DNA of 22,156 nt from an uncultured Erysipelotrichaceae bacterium (GTDB taxonomy: Bacteria > Bacillota_I > Bacilli_A > Erysipelotrichales > Erysipelotrichaceae). Shown here in pieces: positions 7,151 to 15,221 of this stretch; position 1 is the first letter of the stretch, and every line of letters starts with the position of its first letter. The translations under genes were made by a program, and so were the position numbers. The stretch is taken from assembly GCA_937874965.1 (NCBI GenBank), contig CALNCD010000088.1:1-22156 (forward strand). Reading direction: 5' to 3'. The notes beneath the pieces are model-generated. The model was given only the letters and a program-made list of their open reading frames with translations, was not told the origin of the DNA and did no database searches.

Positions 7151-9271
7151 ATGTCAATTCGTATTGCATTAGCCGGCAATCCGAACAGTGGAAAAACCAC
7201 ACTATTCAACGCATTAACCGGAAGTCATCAGTATGTCGGGAATTGGCCCGGTGTAACCGTTGAGAAAAAAGAAGGAACACTCAAGCAGGACAAGTCCATT
7301 AAGATTATCGACTTGCCAGGGATCTATTCGCTGTCCCCTTACTCAGCCGAGGAAATCGTTTCCCGAAACTACCTGATCAATGATCGTCCGGATCTGATCA
7401 TCAACATTGTTGATGCCTCTAACCTTGAGCGTAATCTCTATTTAACGTTGCACTTGATGGAAACCAAGGTTCCGATGGTTATTGCACTGAATATGCAGGA
7501 TGTCCTGGAAAAGAAAGGCGTCAGCATTGATGTCAGTACCTTGTCACAGCAGCTGAAATGTCCAGTTGTGCTGATTTCTGCATTGAAGGAGACAGGTATC
7601 CAATCCCTTCTTGAAACCGCCCAGAATGTCATCGCTTCCAAAGCAGACGTCCTTCGACCGGATTACTTCTCACCTGAAGTTTCGAAAGCAATTTCAAGTG
7701 TTGAAGCGCAGATTGTCAATGAAACTTCAGCAGAGAGCCGCTATTTTTATGCGGTAAAGCTAATTGAAAAGGATGAAATCCTGAAGAAGCAGCTGTTGCT
7801 GAGTGACACTCAGCTGGCAGCAATTACCCGTATCATTGAACAATTGGAATCAGATGCCGATGATGATACTGAAAGTTTGGTAACCAGTGAACGCTACGGT
7901 TTCATCGCTGCCGTTTCGGAACAGATTCAAGTGAAACCTCTCCATGAAGTAACCTTAAGCACGTCAGACAAAATTGATAAAGTGGTCACTAACCGGTGGT
8001 TAGCTCTGCCGATCTTTGCAGTGATCATGTATGTCATCTACTATGTTTCAATTCAATCCATCGGTGATCTGACTATCGGCTATGTAGAAACCTTCTTCGG
8101 ATGGGTGGGTGAACTCCTGACCAACGGTCTTACCGCCTTGAATGCTTCACCAACGGTTATCAGCTTATTGATTGATGGGGCTCTGGCTGGCGTCAGTGCT
8201 GTCATGACCTTTGTTCCTCAGATGATGATTTTATTCTTCTTTATCGCAATTCTTGAAGATTCAGGGTATATGTCCCGCATTGCCTTTATCATGGATCGTC
8301 TCTTCCGTCGTTTCGGATTGTCAGGGAAATCTTTTATTCCTTTCATTATCGGTACCGGATGTTCCGTACCTGCTATCATGTCAAGCCGTACAATCGAGAA
8401 TGAAAAAGACCGTCGCATGACCATCATTCTTACGCCTTTTATCCCTTGTTCAGCCAAACTGCCTGTTTTTGCCTTGATGGCAGGTGCACTGTTCCCCAAC
8501 GATGCCTGGGTTGCCCCATCGATGTACTTCGTTGGCATCGTGATGGTTATTATCAGCGGATTGATCTTAAAGAGAACCAAATGGTTCGGCGGAAAACCTG
8601 CACCATTCATCATGGAACTGCCTCCGTACCGCTTTCCATCGATGAAAGGTGTCCTTATTCACATGTTTGAAAGAGGCAAGTCGTTCATCACAAAAGCAGG
8701 GACCTTGATTTTTGCGATGTCCGTCATCATCTGGACCCTGATGAGTTTCAACTGGCAATTCCAGCTGGTTGACCAAGCCGAAAGTATTCTCGCATCCATC
8801 GGAAAAGTCATTGCGCCTATCTTCTCACCTCTAGGTTATGGTAATTGGCAGGCGGCAGTTGCACAAGTTACCGGATTACTGGCCAAAGAAACCATGGTTG
8901 CGACATTCGGGATTCTGAATGGTGTTGCGGAAGACAGCCCGGAAATCGCTACCTTTGTCAGCAGCATCTTCACCCAGAACAGCGCTTACGCCTTCATGAT
9001 CTTCACATTGCTTGCTGCACCATGCATGGCTGCCATCGGTGCGACCAAACGTGAACTCGTCAGCTGGAAAGAAACCTTGATGGTTATCGGATTCCAATGC
9101 GGAATGGCCTACCTGCTTTCCTTTATCGCTTTTCAGATTCACTTGTTTGATCTTATCAATGCCGCATTCCACGTCATTGCCATCCCCTATGTGTGGATGT
9201 CCATCCTCGGCGCAATTGTCATTGCCTGCGTCATTGTCTATGCAATGAATCAGCGCCGGAAAGCTGCCTGA
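7151..9271 (+). CDS. feoB: Ferrous iron transporter FeoB
   Basis: The 706-residue protein joins an N-terminal GTPase to a membrane permease. The G motifs are GNPNSGKT (residues 9-16), Thr36 in NWPGVT, DLPG (54-57), NMQD (114-117) and SAL (143-145). A helical GDI-like linker (about 165-270) follows, then the permease. Its two gate motifs, IGTGCSVPAIMSSRT and FIPCSAKLPVFALMAG, each carry the conserved Cys. FeoB imports Fe2+ across the cytoplasmic membrane, driven or gated by GTP. The ATG at 7151 follows AAGGAGG. All motifs are intact and the length is typical. The next gene starts one base after the stop. Confidence 0.97.
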   Translation: MSIRIALAGNPNSGKTTLFNALTGSHQYVGNWPGVTVEKKEGTLKQDKSIKIIDLPGIYSLSPYSAEEIVSRNYLINDRPDLIINIVDASNLERNLYLTLHLMETKVPMVIALNMQDVLEKKGVSIDVSTLSQQLKCPVVLISALKETGIQSLLETAQNVIASKADVLRPDYFSPEVSKAISSVEAQIVNETSAESRYFYAVKLIEKDEILKKQLLLSDTQLAAITRIIEQLESDADDDTESLVTSERYGFIAAVSEQIQVKPLHEVTLSTSDKIDKVVTNRWLALPIFAVIMYVIYYVSIQSIGDLTIGYVETFFGWVGELLTNGLTALNASPTVISLLIDGALAGVSAVMTFVPQMMILFFFIAILEDSGYMSRIAFIMDRLFRRFGLSGKSFIPFIIGTGCSVPAIMSSRTIENEKDRRMTIILTPFIPCSAKLPVFALMAGALFPNDAWVAPSMYFVGIVMVIISGLILKRTKWFGGKPAPFIMELPPYRFPSMKGVLIHMFERGKSFITKAGTLIFAMSVIIWTLMSFNWQFQLVDQAESILASIGKVIAPIFSPLGYGNWQAAVAQVTGLLAKETMVATFGILNGVAEDSPEIATFVSSIFTQNSAYAFMIFTLLAAPCMAAIGATKRELVSWKETLMVIGFQCGMAYLLSFIAFQIHLFDLINAAFHVIAIPYVWMSILGAIVIACVIVYAMNQRRKAA

Positions 9272-9272
9272 T

Positions 9273-9503
9273 ATGCATTTCATCGACTATGCTATTCTGG
9301 GTGTGATTGCGCTGATCTTCGCGTTGATCATCCGCAGTGCATATAAAGCCCATAAACGCGGTATTCCGATCGACTGCATCTCCTGCTCATTCGCTGAAGA
9401 TGCCGCCTATAATCACGAAGCGTGCACCCACCATACTCAATTCGATGCGAAAGAAATCGAAAAGGTAAAAGCAGAATTGCACGCCAAGTTTAATCAGAGT
9501 TAA
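9273..9503 (+). CDS. FeoB-associated Cys-rich membrane protein
   Basis: This 76-residue protein has one N-terminal membrane helix (about residues 4-23), then a basic stretch (KAHKRG) and a Cys/His-rich segment DCISCSFAEDAAYNHEACTHH, followed by a charged helix. Small proteins of this kind (FeoB_associated family) occur directly downstream of feoB in many Bacillota and may, like FeoC, assist or stabilise FeoB or bind iron; their role is not established. It starts one base after the feoB stop with only a weak ribosome site inside feoB, so translation is likely coupled. It ends the operon at a strong bidirectional terminator. Confidence 0.85.
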   Translation: MHFIDYAILGVIALIFALIIRSAYKAHKRGIPIDCISCSFAEDAAYNHEACTHHTQFDAKEIEKVKAELHAKFNQS

Positions 9504-9530
9504 AAAAATACGGTTCATCCCGTATTTTTT
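9503..9530. terminator. Bidirectional terminator between feo operon and thioesterase
   Basis: AAAAAATACGG (9503-9513) pairs perfectly with CCGTATTTTTT (9520-9530) around a 6-nt loop. The A and T runs on either side make it work in both directions. It serves the feo operon on the plus strand and the convergent thioesterase gene on the minus strand, whose last codon it overlaps. Confidence 0.85.
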
Positions 9531-9888
9531 ATTCGTCCTTAAAGACAAACATCGTAAATGTTGCGCTCGCCATAAGGACTTCCGCTTCATTTTCCAGATC
9601 AACCCGGATAATCCATGTTGTCCGGCCTTTATGAATCGGACGTCCTTTGGCAATAAGCCGCCCTTCTTTAACCGGTTTGATATAGTTAATCGTTGAATTC
9701 AATGTCACACATTTATTGCCTGTCGCAAGCACGCAGAGCCCTGAAGCCGCATCAGCCAAACTGAATACCAATCCACCATGCATAATGCCCGCACGATTCA
9801 TGCCCGCTTCACTGAAATCGACATGAACCTGACTGAAATCCTCTGTCTTCTCATCAATGTAAATACCATTCGTTTCTAAATACCTCAT
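9529..9888 (-). CDS. PaaI-type hotdog-fold thioesterase
   Basis: This 119-residue protein has the hotdog-fold signature NRAGIMHGGLVFSLADAASG (about residues 31-50), with the HGG motif and the downstream acidic residue (Asp in LADAA) used by PaaI/4HBT-type acyl-CoA thioesterases. The end (SATFTMFVFKDE) is the usual last strand. It probably hydrolyses an aryl- or acyl-CoA; the substrate cannot be told. I use the ATG at 9888, with AGAGG five bases upstream. The in-frame GTG at 9894 is part of that ribosome site. Upstream a TATAAT (9916-9921) with an extended TGG in front is a likely -10. The gene stands alone, convergent with feo. Confidence 0.85.
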   Translation of the reverse strand: MRYLETNGIYIDEKTEDFSQVHVDFSEAGMNRAGIMHGGLVFSLADAASGLCVLATGNKCVTLNSTINYIKPVKEGRLIAKGRPIHKGRTTWIIRVDLENEAEVLMASATFTMFVFKDE

Positions 9889-10020
9889 GTTCACCTCTTC
9901 TAAATCAATGGGACTATTATACCACTTTTTTCATGACTGATGGCAAAGTGTCACGGGATCCCTGCTATCCGCGCGAATCACAACTGAAATCCCTCGTAGA
10001 CTCGCAACAATCAACCGTAA

Positions 10021-10048
10021 AAAAGACAGGATCCGTAGATTCTGTCTT
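10021..10048 (-). terminator. Terminator of the tre operon
   Basis: On the minus strand AAGACAGAATC pairs with GATCCTGTCTT (11 bp, one G-U) around TACG and is followed by a T run. It lies about 20 bp after the stop of the EIIA gene and closes the operon. Confidence 0.8.
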
Positions 10049-10067
10049 CTTGTGTTCGTTAAGTGGA

Positions 10068-10544
10068 CTATTTTGAAAGCTCGATAATCGCCTCATCCAG
10101 TGCCTTGACATCTGCATCTTCTTTCAGCAGTTTCACGTTCTCGCCGGAGGTGAAAATACACATGCTGATCGTCGGCTTCCCTGCTGCACGAATAGTATCA
10201 AGATCCATAGTTGTCAATAGCTGGCCTTGGATAATCGAGTCACCTTGCTGTACTTTACCGGCAAACCCTTTACCATCCAATTCAACGGTATCTACACCAA
10301 GATGCAAGAGAACTTCCACCCCTTCATCGGTTGTGATTCCGAAAGCATGCCCGGTTTTAAAGACCATGGTTGCTGTCCCAGACACAGGGGCATAGATTTC
10401 ACCCTCTGTAATATCAATCGCAAAACCATCACCCATCATTTTGGTCGAGAAGACCTGATCAGGCACCTTATCCAGGGCAACCAGTTTCCCTGTCCCGAAT
10501 GAGACGAAGTTTTCTTCTTTTTTCTTTTTACCGAATCCGAACAT
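10068..10544 (-). CDS. crr: PTS glucose-type EIIA component (Crr family)
   Basis: This 158-residue soluble PTS EIIA of the glucose (Crr) family has both active-site histidines: His66 in KTGHAFGI and His81 in VLLHLGVDTVEL, 15 residues apart as in known EIIA-Glc. His81 is the expected phosphorylation site. GEIYAPVSGTA and the C-terminal GENVKLLKEDADV are typical. It takes phosphate from HPr and passes it to an EIIB. The adjacent TreB has B and C domains but no A domain, so this protein is the likely partner. The gene begins 12 bp after treC with ribosome site AGGAGAGG. It may serve other EIIBC permeases too, and could have a Crr-like regulatory role, which is inference. Confidence 0.93.
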   Translation of the reverse strand: MFGFGKKKKEENFVSFGTGKLVALDKVPDQVFSTKMMGDGFAIDITEGEIYAPVSGTATMVFKTGHAFGITTDEGVEVLLHLGVDTVELDGKGFAGKVQQGDSIIQGQLLTTMDLDTIRAAGKPTISMCIFTSGENVKLLKEDADVKALDEAIIELSK

Positions 10545-10556
10545 ACAGTACCTCTC

Positions 10557-12185
10557 CTATTTTAAATATTCAATCACTATGGATTCATAGGGTCTGAGCT
10601 CAAGAGTCTGAGTCAGGGTAGAATCATGATAGTTTGATAGTACTATTCTACCATTTATTGATGGAATTGAATAGTTCGTAGGAGTATTCATGAAATTATT
10701 AACGATAAGCCAACGCTTTTCATCAGTTTCACGAAGGAAATTGAAGAGCATCGGATCATCGAGATCAATGATCTGAACCCGGCCATCACTGACAACCGAC
10801 TCCTGATGACGAAGATCGATAAGCTGTTTAACCCAATAGAAGACAGACTCTTCCTGGCTCAGGTTGTCTTCAACAGTTAAGACATGCTCAGCATGGGAGA
10901 AGTCAATCCAAGGCTGGTGTGATGAGAAACCATGATGACGGCTACTATCCCAAGGAATTGGCGTTCTGGAATTGTCCCGCGAGCGTTCCTGAAGAATATG
11001 CATCACTTCATCATGAGACTTAATCTGCCTGAGTTCCTGGTACATCGTCTTGGACTCAACATCCCGATAATCATCGATGTCTTCAAAATAGGCATTCCCC
11101 ATCCCGATCTCTTCCCCTTGATAGACATAAGGCATCCCCCGAAGCAAATGAGTAATCGTTGCCAGCATCTTTGCGGAATGAATCGGATACTGCTGGTAAT
11201 CACCGAAACGGCTGACAACACGAGGCTGATCATGATTGCTCCAGAATAAAGCTCCCAAAGCATCCCCATCCTGCATCGCAATCTGCCAATTGTTCATAAT
11301 CCGCTTCAACTCAAGAAAATCAAACGGCTGCAATTCCCACTTATATCCATCCTTGTAATCGACTTTAAGATGATGGAACCCGAAGACAGTGGATAATTCC
11401 TGACGGCTAGGATCTGCATACTTCACTGCATTATCAATCGATGTCGATGACAGTTCACCAACGGTCGTGATACCAGGATACTGACCGAATGTCTCGCGGT
11501 TCAAAGCATGAAGATAGTCATGAACATGTACCCCGTCCGTATAGAAACGACGGCCATCACCATGATCATCATCCTCGAAATGATCCGGCTTGGAAATCAG
11601 ATTAATAACATCAAACCGCAATCCTGAAACACCTTTATCCAGCCAATACCGCGTAATCGAGCAGACTTCCTTGAAAACCGCCTGACTCTCCCAATTAAGA
11701 TCTGCCTGGGTAACATCGAAAAGATGCAGGTAATATAACCCAAGATCATCCAGATATTCCCAAGCATTCCCTCCGAATTTTGACTGCCAGTTGGTTTTCT
11801 CTTTCCGGAAGAAATACCGCTGCTGATACTCTGGATCACCAGCTTTCGCTTTCTGAAACCATTCATGATAGGTTGATGTATGATTGAATACCATGTCCAA
11901 CATAATCCCGATGCCTCGCTTCTCAGCTTCCTGAATCAAGCGATCAACATCCTCATCGGTACCGAAAAGAGGATCGACATGATAGTAATCCTGAATGTCA
12001 TAACCGTTGTCATTCCCGGGCGAGATATAGAACGGTGTCAGCCAGACAAGATCGATGCCCAACTCTTCAAGGTAATCCAGTTTGGAGATGACGCCTTGCA
12101 GATCACCCACGCCATCCCCATTGGAATCCTTGAAGGAGCGCGGGTAGATCTGATAGACGACAGTCTGACTAAGCTTTCTTTTCAA
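10557..12185 (-). CDS. treC: Trehalose-6-phosphate hydrolase (GH13)
   Basis: This 542-residue GH13 alpha-glucosidase has a catalytic barrel with MVFNHTS (98-104), GLRFD with nucleophile Asp192, TVGEL with acid/base Glu244, and NHDQP with Asp319. HGDGRRFYTDG (208-218) and the overall match to Escherichia coli TreC distinguish it from oligo-1,6-glucosidase, as does its place beside a trehalose-type EIIBC. It splits cytoplasmic trehalose-6-phosphate into glucose and glucose-6-phosphate. The start is a TTG at 12185, 17 bp inside the end of treB, with GAGG eight bases upstream. No in-frame ATG is near, and the protein begins KRKLSQTVVYQIYPRSF, the right N-terminus. In Bacillus the same gene is called treA. 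Confidence 0.93.
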   Translation of the reverse strand: MKRKLSQTVVYQIYPRSFKDSNGDGVGDLQGVISKLDYLEELGIDLVWLTPFYISPGNDNGYDIQDYYHVDPLFGTDEDVDRLIQEAEKRGIGIMLDMVFNHTSTYHEWFQKAKAGDPEYQQRYFFRKEKTNWQSKFGGNAWEYLDDLGLYYLHLFDVTQADLNWESQAVFKEVCSITRYWLDKGVSGLRFDVINLISKPDHFEDDDHGDGRRFYTDGVHVHDYLHALNRETFGQYPGITTVGELSSTSIDNAVKYADPSRQELSTVFGFHHLKVDYKDGYKWELQPFDFLELKRIMNNWQIAMQDGDALGALFWSNHDQPRVVSRFGDYQQYPIHSAKMLATITHLLRGMPYVYQGEEIGMGNAYFEDIDDYRDVESKTMYQELRQIKSHDEVMHILQERSRDNSRTPIPWDSSRHHGFSSHQPWIDFSHAEHVLTVEDNLSQEESVFYWVKQLIDLRHQESVVSDGRVQIIDLDDPMLFNFLRETDEKRWLIVNNFMNTPTNYSIPSINGRIVLSNYHDSTLTQTLELRPYESIVIEYLK

Positions 12186-13635
12186 CTTGCTTGCCTCGAA
12201 CGACAGTCAATGTGAATGGTACGATAATCGCAATCAAGGAGCAGACAATGAACAATGGCCACCAGCTGACATTAAAGGAAAGAATTCCCGGTAGTCCGCC
12301 GACCCCGACCGAGTTCGCCATCATACCGAAGCCAACTGAAACAACAGCTGCTAATGCTGAACCGATCATAGCCGCGAAGAATGGATAGCTGTACTTCAAG
12401 TTGATACCAAACATCGCTGGCTCAGTAACCCCTAGATAACAGGAAATAATCGCTGGTACCGAGACCTGTTCTTCTTCTTTATTCCCGCGATGCAAGAACC
12501 AGATACCCAGAACTGCACTTCCCTGAGCAATGTTACTTAACGCAATCATCGGCCAAAGCAATGTTCCACCGAACGTATTCTGAAGGGTCAAGTCGATCGC
12601 ATTGGTCATATGATGCAATCCGGTAATAACCAACGGTGCATACAGGAACCCGAAGATTGCAGCGAAAACTGTCTTGAAGCTCGATGTTAACCCTGCATAG
12701 ACAATATCAGAAATCCATGAACCGATAGCCCAACCAATTGGACCTAACACGATATGAGCCAACAGAACAGTCGGAACCAATGCCAGCAATGGAACGAAAA
12801 TCATTGAAATTGCATTTGGAATGACCTTCTTCCAGAATTTTTCAAGATAGACCAGTGTAAACCCAGCAAGCATTGCCGGAATAACCTGTGCCTGATACCC
12901 GATCATCCGTACTGTCGCAAACCCGAAATCCCAGACCGGAATGTCTGCAGCGGCTGTGGAATTAACTGCGTACGCATTCAATAGCTGAGGTGAAACCAAG
13001 GTTATCCCTAAGACAATACCAAGAATCTGGGTTGTTCCCATCTTTCGGGTGATTGACCACGTGATTCCAACAGGCAAGAAGTGGAAAATCGCTTCACCGA
13101 TCAGCCAGAGGAAACTATTCACACCATTCCAGAATTGAGAAACCATAACAATGGTATTGTATTGGGTAATACCGTTCTTAATGACGACAGCTCCATCAAC
13201 GATCTGTTCCCCCAGGAAGTTCATCTGAACACCTTCGAGGATATTTCTAAAACCGAGAATTAACCCGCCCACAACGATTGCCGGAATCAACGGTGCAAAG
13301 ATTTCCGCCAGATTGCTCATGAGACGTTGCAATGGATTCTGATGAGACTTGGCCTGTTGCTTGACGGCCTCTTTACTGACTCCCTCAATTCCAGAAACTT
13401 CTGAAAAGTCATTGTAGAACGCATCAACGTCATTGCCGATAATAACCTGGAACTGTCCAGCTTGAGTAAAGCTTCCCTTGACAGAACTCAATTTTTCAAT
13501 GCCTGGAACATCTGCCTTTTTTGGATCAACCAGGACAAAGCGCATGCGAGTCACACAATGTGTCACTCCGGAAATGTTATCTTTTCCACCGAGAAGTTCT
13601 AACATTTCTTTCGAATCATTTGTATATTTTCCCAT
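12169..13635 (-). CDS. treB: PTS trehalose-specific EIIBC permease
   Basis: This 488-residue permease begins with an EIIB domain (residues 1-85) with phospho-Cys27 in GVTHCVTRMRF, followed by an EIIC membrane domain of about ten helices with GLHHMTNAIDL and CYLGVTEPAMFG, both typical of the glucose/sucrose/trehalose group. It imports trehalose and phosphorylates it to trehalose-6-phosphate. No EIIA domain is fused; the EIIA gene two places downstream should supply it. The ATG at 13635 follows TAGGAGG; longer in-frame starts further up would cover the ribosome site. Specificity for trehalose rests mainly on the neighbouring treC. Sucrose-type permeases are close relatives. Confidence 0.9.
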   Translation of the reverse strand: MGKYTNDSKEMLELLGGKDNISGVTHCVTRMRFVLVDPKKADVPGIEKLSSVKGSFTQAGQFQVIIGNDVDAFYNDFSEVSGIEGVSKEAVKQQAKSHQNPLQRLMSNLAEIFAPLIPAIVVGGLILGFRNILEGVQMNFLGEQIVDGAVVIKNGITQYNTIVMVSQFWNGVNSFLWLIGEAIFHFLPVGITWSITRKMGTTQILGIVLGITLVSPQLLNAYAVNSTAAADIPVWDFGFATVRMIGYQAQVIPAMLAGFTLVYLEKFWKKVIPNAISMIFVPLLALVPTVLLAHIVLGPIGWAIGSWISDIVYAGLTSSFKTVFAAIFGFLYAPLVITGLHHMTNAIDLTLQNTFGGTLLWPMIALSNIAQGSAVLGIWFLHRGNKEEEQVSVPAIISCYLGVTEPAMFGINLKYSYPFFAAMIGSALAAVVSVGFGMMANSVGVGGLPGILSFNVSWWPLFIVCSLIAIIVPFTLTVVRGKQVEKKA

Positions 13636-13669
13636 ATTTCCTCCTACCCCTGAAATCACCCCTTCCAAC

Positions 13670-13714
13670 AAAAAGACCTCCCGGCATACTTAAAAAGTAT
13701 ACTCAGAAGGTCTT
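13670..13714 (-). terminator. Leader terminator upstream of treB
   Basis: On the minus strand AAGACCT pairs with AGGTCTT over 7 bp. Above it is a second stem (ATACTT / AAGTAT), with an internal loop between, and a T5 run follows. It ends about 35 bases before the treB ATG, so it would stop transcription in the leader unless prevented. Its 5' arm is shared with the RAT-like element. Confidence 0.75.
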
Positions 13715-13737
13715 GCCCGTTTTATTGGTTACAAGCC
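13709..13737 (-). promoter_or_regulatory. RAT-like antiterminator site (LicT/SacY type)
   Basis: The minus-strand RNA is exactly 29 nt, the length of known ribonucleic antiterminator targets of BglG/SacY/LicT proteins. Its parts come in the same order: GG, one base, UUG, UAA, CC, loop, GG, single G, CAA, GA, CC. The GG/CC and UUG/CAA helices and both internal loops are conserved. The top stem is shorter than usual. Its 3' end overlaps the first arm of the following terminator, so only one of the two structures can form. A BglG-family protein is therefore expected to control tre; none is encoded in this window. Confidence 0.65.
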
Positions 13738-13798
13738 TGGATTGCTTCCCATGAATACGATTCTCATGAACCTTTGGTAACAATCGTTGCGAGTGCGG

Positions 13799-13814
13799 AC
13801 CGATTTCAATCGGT
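13799..13814. repeat. Inverted repeat in the tre leader
   Basis: ACCGATT and AATCGGT are perfect inverted arms separated by two bases, within the transcribed tre leader. It would form a small hairpin in the RNA. Its role is unknown. Confidence 0.4.
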
Positions 13815-13820
13815 TATATT

Positions 13821-13859
13821 TGATGAATCATCGCGATGTAAGCGCTTGTTGATTCATTA
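13821..13859. promoter_or_regulatory. cre-like site inside an inverted repeat at the tre promoter
   Basis: TGTAAGCGCTTGTT (13837-13850) resembles a CcpA catabolite-response element: the left half TGTAAGCG matches, while two bases of the right half differ. It is flanked by TGATGAATCA (13821-13830) and TGATTCATTA (13850-13859), inverted copies with 9 of 10 pairs. The site lies just downstream of the -10, where a bound repressor would block initiation or early elongation. Confidence 0.5.
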
Positions 13860-13864
13860 CGGTC

Positions 13865-13894
13865 ATTATAAAGCAAGCTGGGGATGCTTGTCAA
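13865..13894 (-). promoter_or_regulatory. Promoter of the tre operon
   Basis: On the minus strand a perfect TTGACA (13889-13894) and a perfect TATAAT (13865-13870) are 18 bp apart, about 230 bp upstream of treB. The long leader between them holds the cre-like site, a hairpin, the RAT-like element and the terminator. The 412-bp gap from 13636 to 14047 is thus mostly regulatory. In its remainder (about 13895-14047) I see only a 6-bp hairpin (CAAGGA 14013-14018, TCCTTG 14026-14031) behind gap, without a T run. Confidence 0.8.
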
Positions 13895-14047
13895 GCAGTG
13901 TAATCGATAAAGGCGTATCTGATCAATCCATGAATCAGGATAGATCCCCCTGGAATCTACAGACATCCATCCAACCAGCTCTTTTATTCCAATTATTCTC
14001 AGCAGGGAGAATCAAGGAACATTTATCCTTGCCCTCGACATCACTGA

Positions 14048-15058
14048 CTATAACGCAGCAAAATACTTGATTGTCCTGACCATCTGGCTGGTATACGAAT
14101 TTTCATTATCGTACCAGGCCACAACTTTGACCAGTGATTTCCCATCAGGCAGTGATGTCACCTTTGTCTGTGTAGCATCAAATAATGAACCATAGGTAAT
14201 ACCGATTATATCAGAGGATACCAGCTGTTCTTCCGTATATCCAAATGAATCGGAGGATGCCGCTTTCATCGCTGCATTTATATCATCGCTCTTTACTGTC
14301 ATATTGACTACTGCAACTAACTCTGTCACTGAACCAGCCGGTACCGGTACACGTTGAGATACGCCGTCCAATTTTCCCTCTAATCTTGGAATGACCAGTC
14401 CTATGGCTTTGGCTGCCCCAGAAGAAGTCGGTACGATATTTAAGGCCGCTGCGCGTGCCCTTCGCAAGTCACCCTTCGGATGAGGACCATCAAGAGTCAT
14501 CTGATCCCCTGTATAAGCGTGAATTGTCGTCATGAACCCTTTTTCAACCTGAGCCAGTTTATCAAGTATATCAACCATCAAAGCCAGACAATTGGTTGTG
14601 CACGATGCGGCCGAAATAACCGTGTCATTTCCGCTCAAAATATTTTCGTTGACGCCATAAACAACCGTCGGCAGATTATTTCCAGCCGGAGCAGAGATCA
14701 CAACCTTTTTAGCCCCAGCTTCAATATGCGCTGATGCTTTTTCTTTTGATGTGAAAAATCCTGTGCATTCCAGAACCACATCAACATCAAGCATTTTCCA
14801 AGGAAGTTTTTCAGGATCCCGTTGCGCGTAAATTTCAATTTCTTTTCCTGCTACCACGATGGAATGCTCTTTTGCCTCAACCGTATCGGCCAGAGAATAC
14901 CGGCCCTGTGCAGAATCGAATTTCAATAGATGCGCCAGCATCTGGGGGCTGGTTAAATCATTAATTGCGACAATCTCGTATCCTTCTGTCAAGAACATTT
15001 GTCTGAACGCCAGCCGACCAATGCGTCCAAAGCCGTTAATTGCAACCTTTACTGCCAT
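14048..15058 (-). CDS. gap: Glyceraldehyde-3-phosphate dehydrogenase (type I)
   Basis: This 336-residue GAPDH has an N-terminal Rossmann fold with NGFGRIGR (8-15), Asp34 (AINDL), which indicates NAD+ preference, the catalytic ASCTTN with Cys153, and His180 in IHAYTGDQ. The C-terminus has WYDNENSYTSQM. It converts glyceraldehyde-3-phosphate, phosphate and NAD+ into 1,3-bisphosphoglycerate in glycolysis. Length and motifs are complete. The ATG at 15058 follows AAGGAGGG. In many Bacillota gap is followed by pgk and tpi. Here it stands alone, divergent from an AraC regulator, and no clear terminator separates it from the tre promoter. It may be the main enzyme or a second copy; this window cannot tell. 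Confidence 0.96.
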   Translation of the reverse strand: MAVKVAINGFGRIGRLAFRQMFLTEGYEIVAINDLTSPQMLAHLLKFDSAQGRYSLADTVEAKEHSIVVAGKEIEIYAQRDPEKLPWKMLDVDVVLECTGFFTSKEKASAHIEAGAKKVVISAPAGNNLPTVVYGVNENILSGNDTVISAASCTTNCLALMVDILDKLAQVEKGFMTTIHAYTGDQMTLDGPHPKGDLRRARAAALNIVPTSSGAAKAIGLVIPRLEGKLDGVSQRVPVPAGSVTELVAVVNMTVKSDDINAAMKAASSDSFGYTEEQLVSSDIIGITYGSLFDATQTKVTSLPDGKSLVKVVAWYDNENSYTSQMVRTIKYFAAL

Positions 15059-15221
15059 AATCTATGACCCTCCTTATTCATTGAACACTTTTTCCAGTAT
15101 TCATATCATTCGTAAAAAACGGTCTAATTCATCTATTTACGACGATATTATTTTATTCCCAGCAGTTCTGTAGTACAATGTCAGAAATGCAGAATCGAAC
15201 TATACTATCTGTAAGGAGAAA

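Noticed and set aside
13758..13786. Second 29-nt stretch in the tre leader that starts like a RAT (CGATTGTTACC on the minus strand)
   Set aside because: Its ends pair as CGATT / AATCG, and the 3' half lacks the GG-CAA-CC pattern; no terminator overlaps it.
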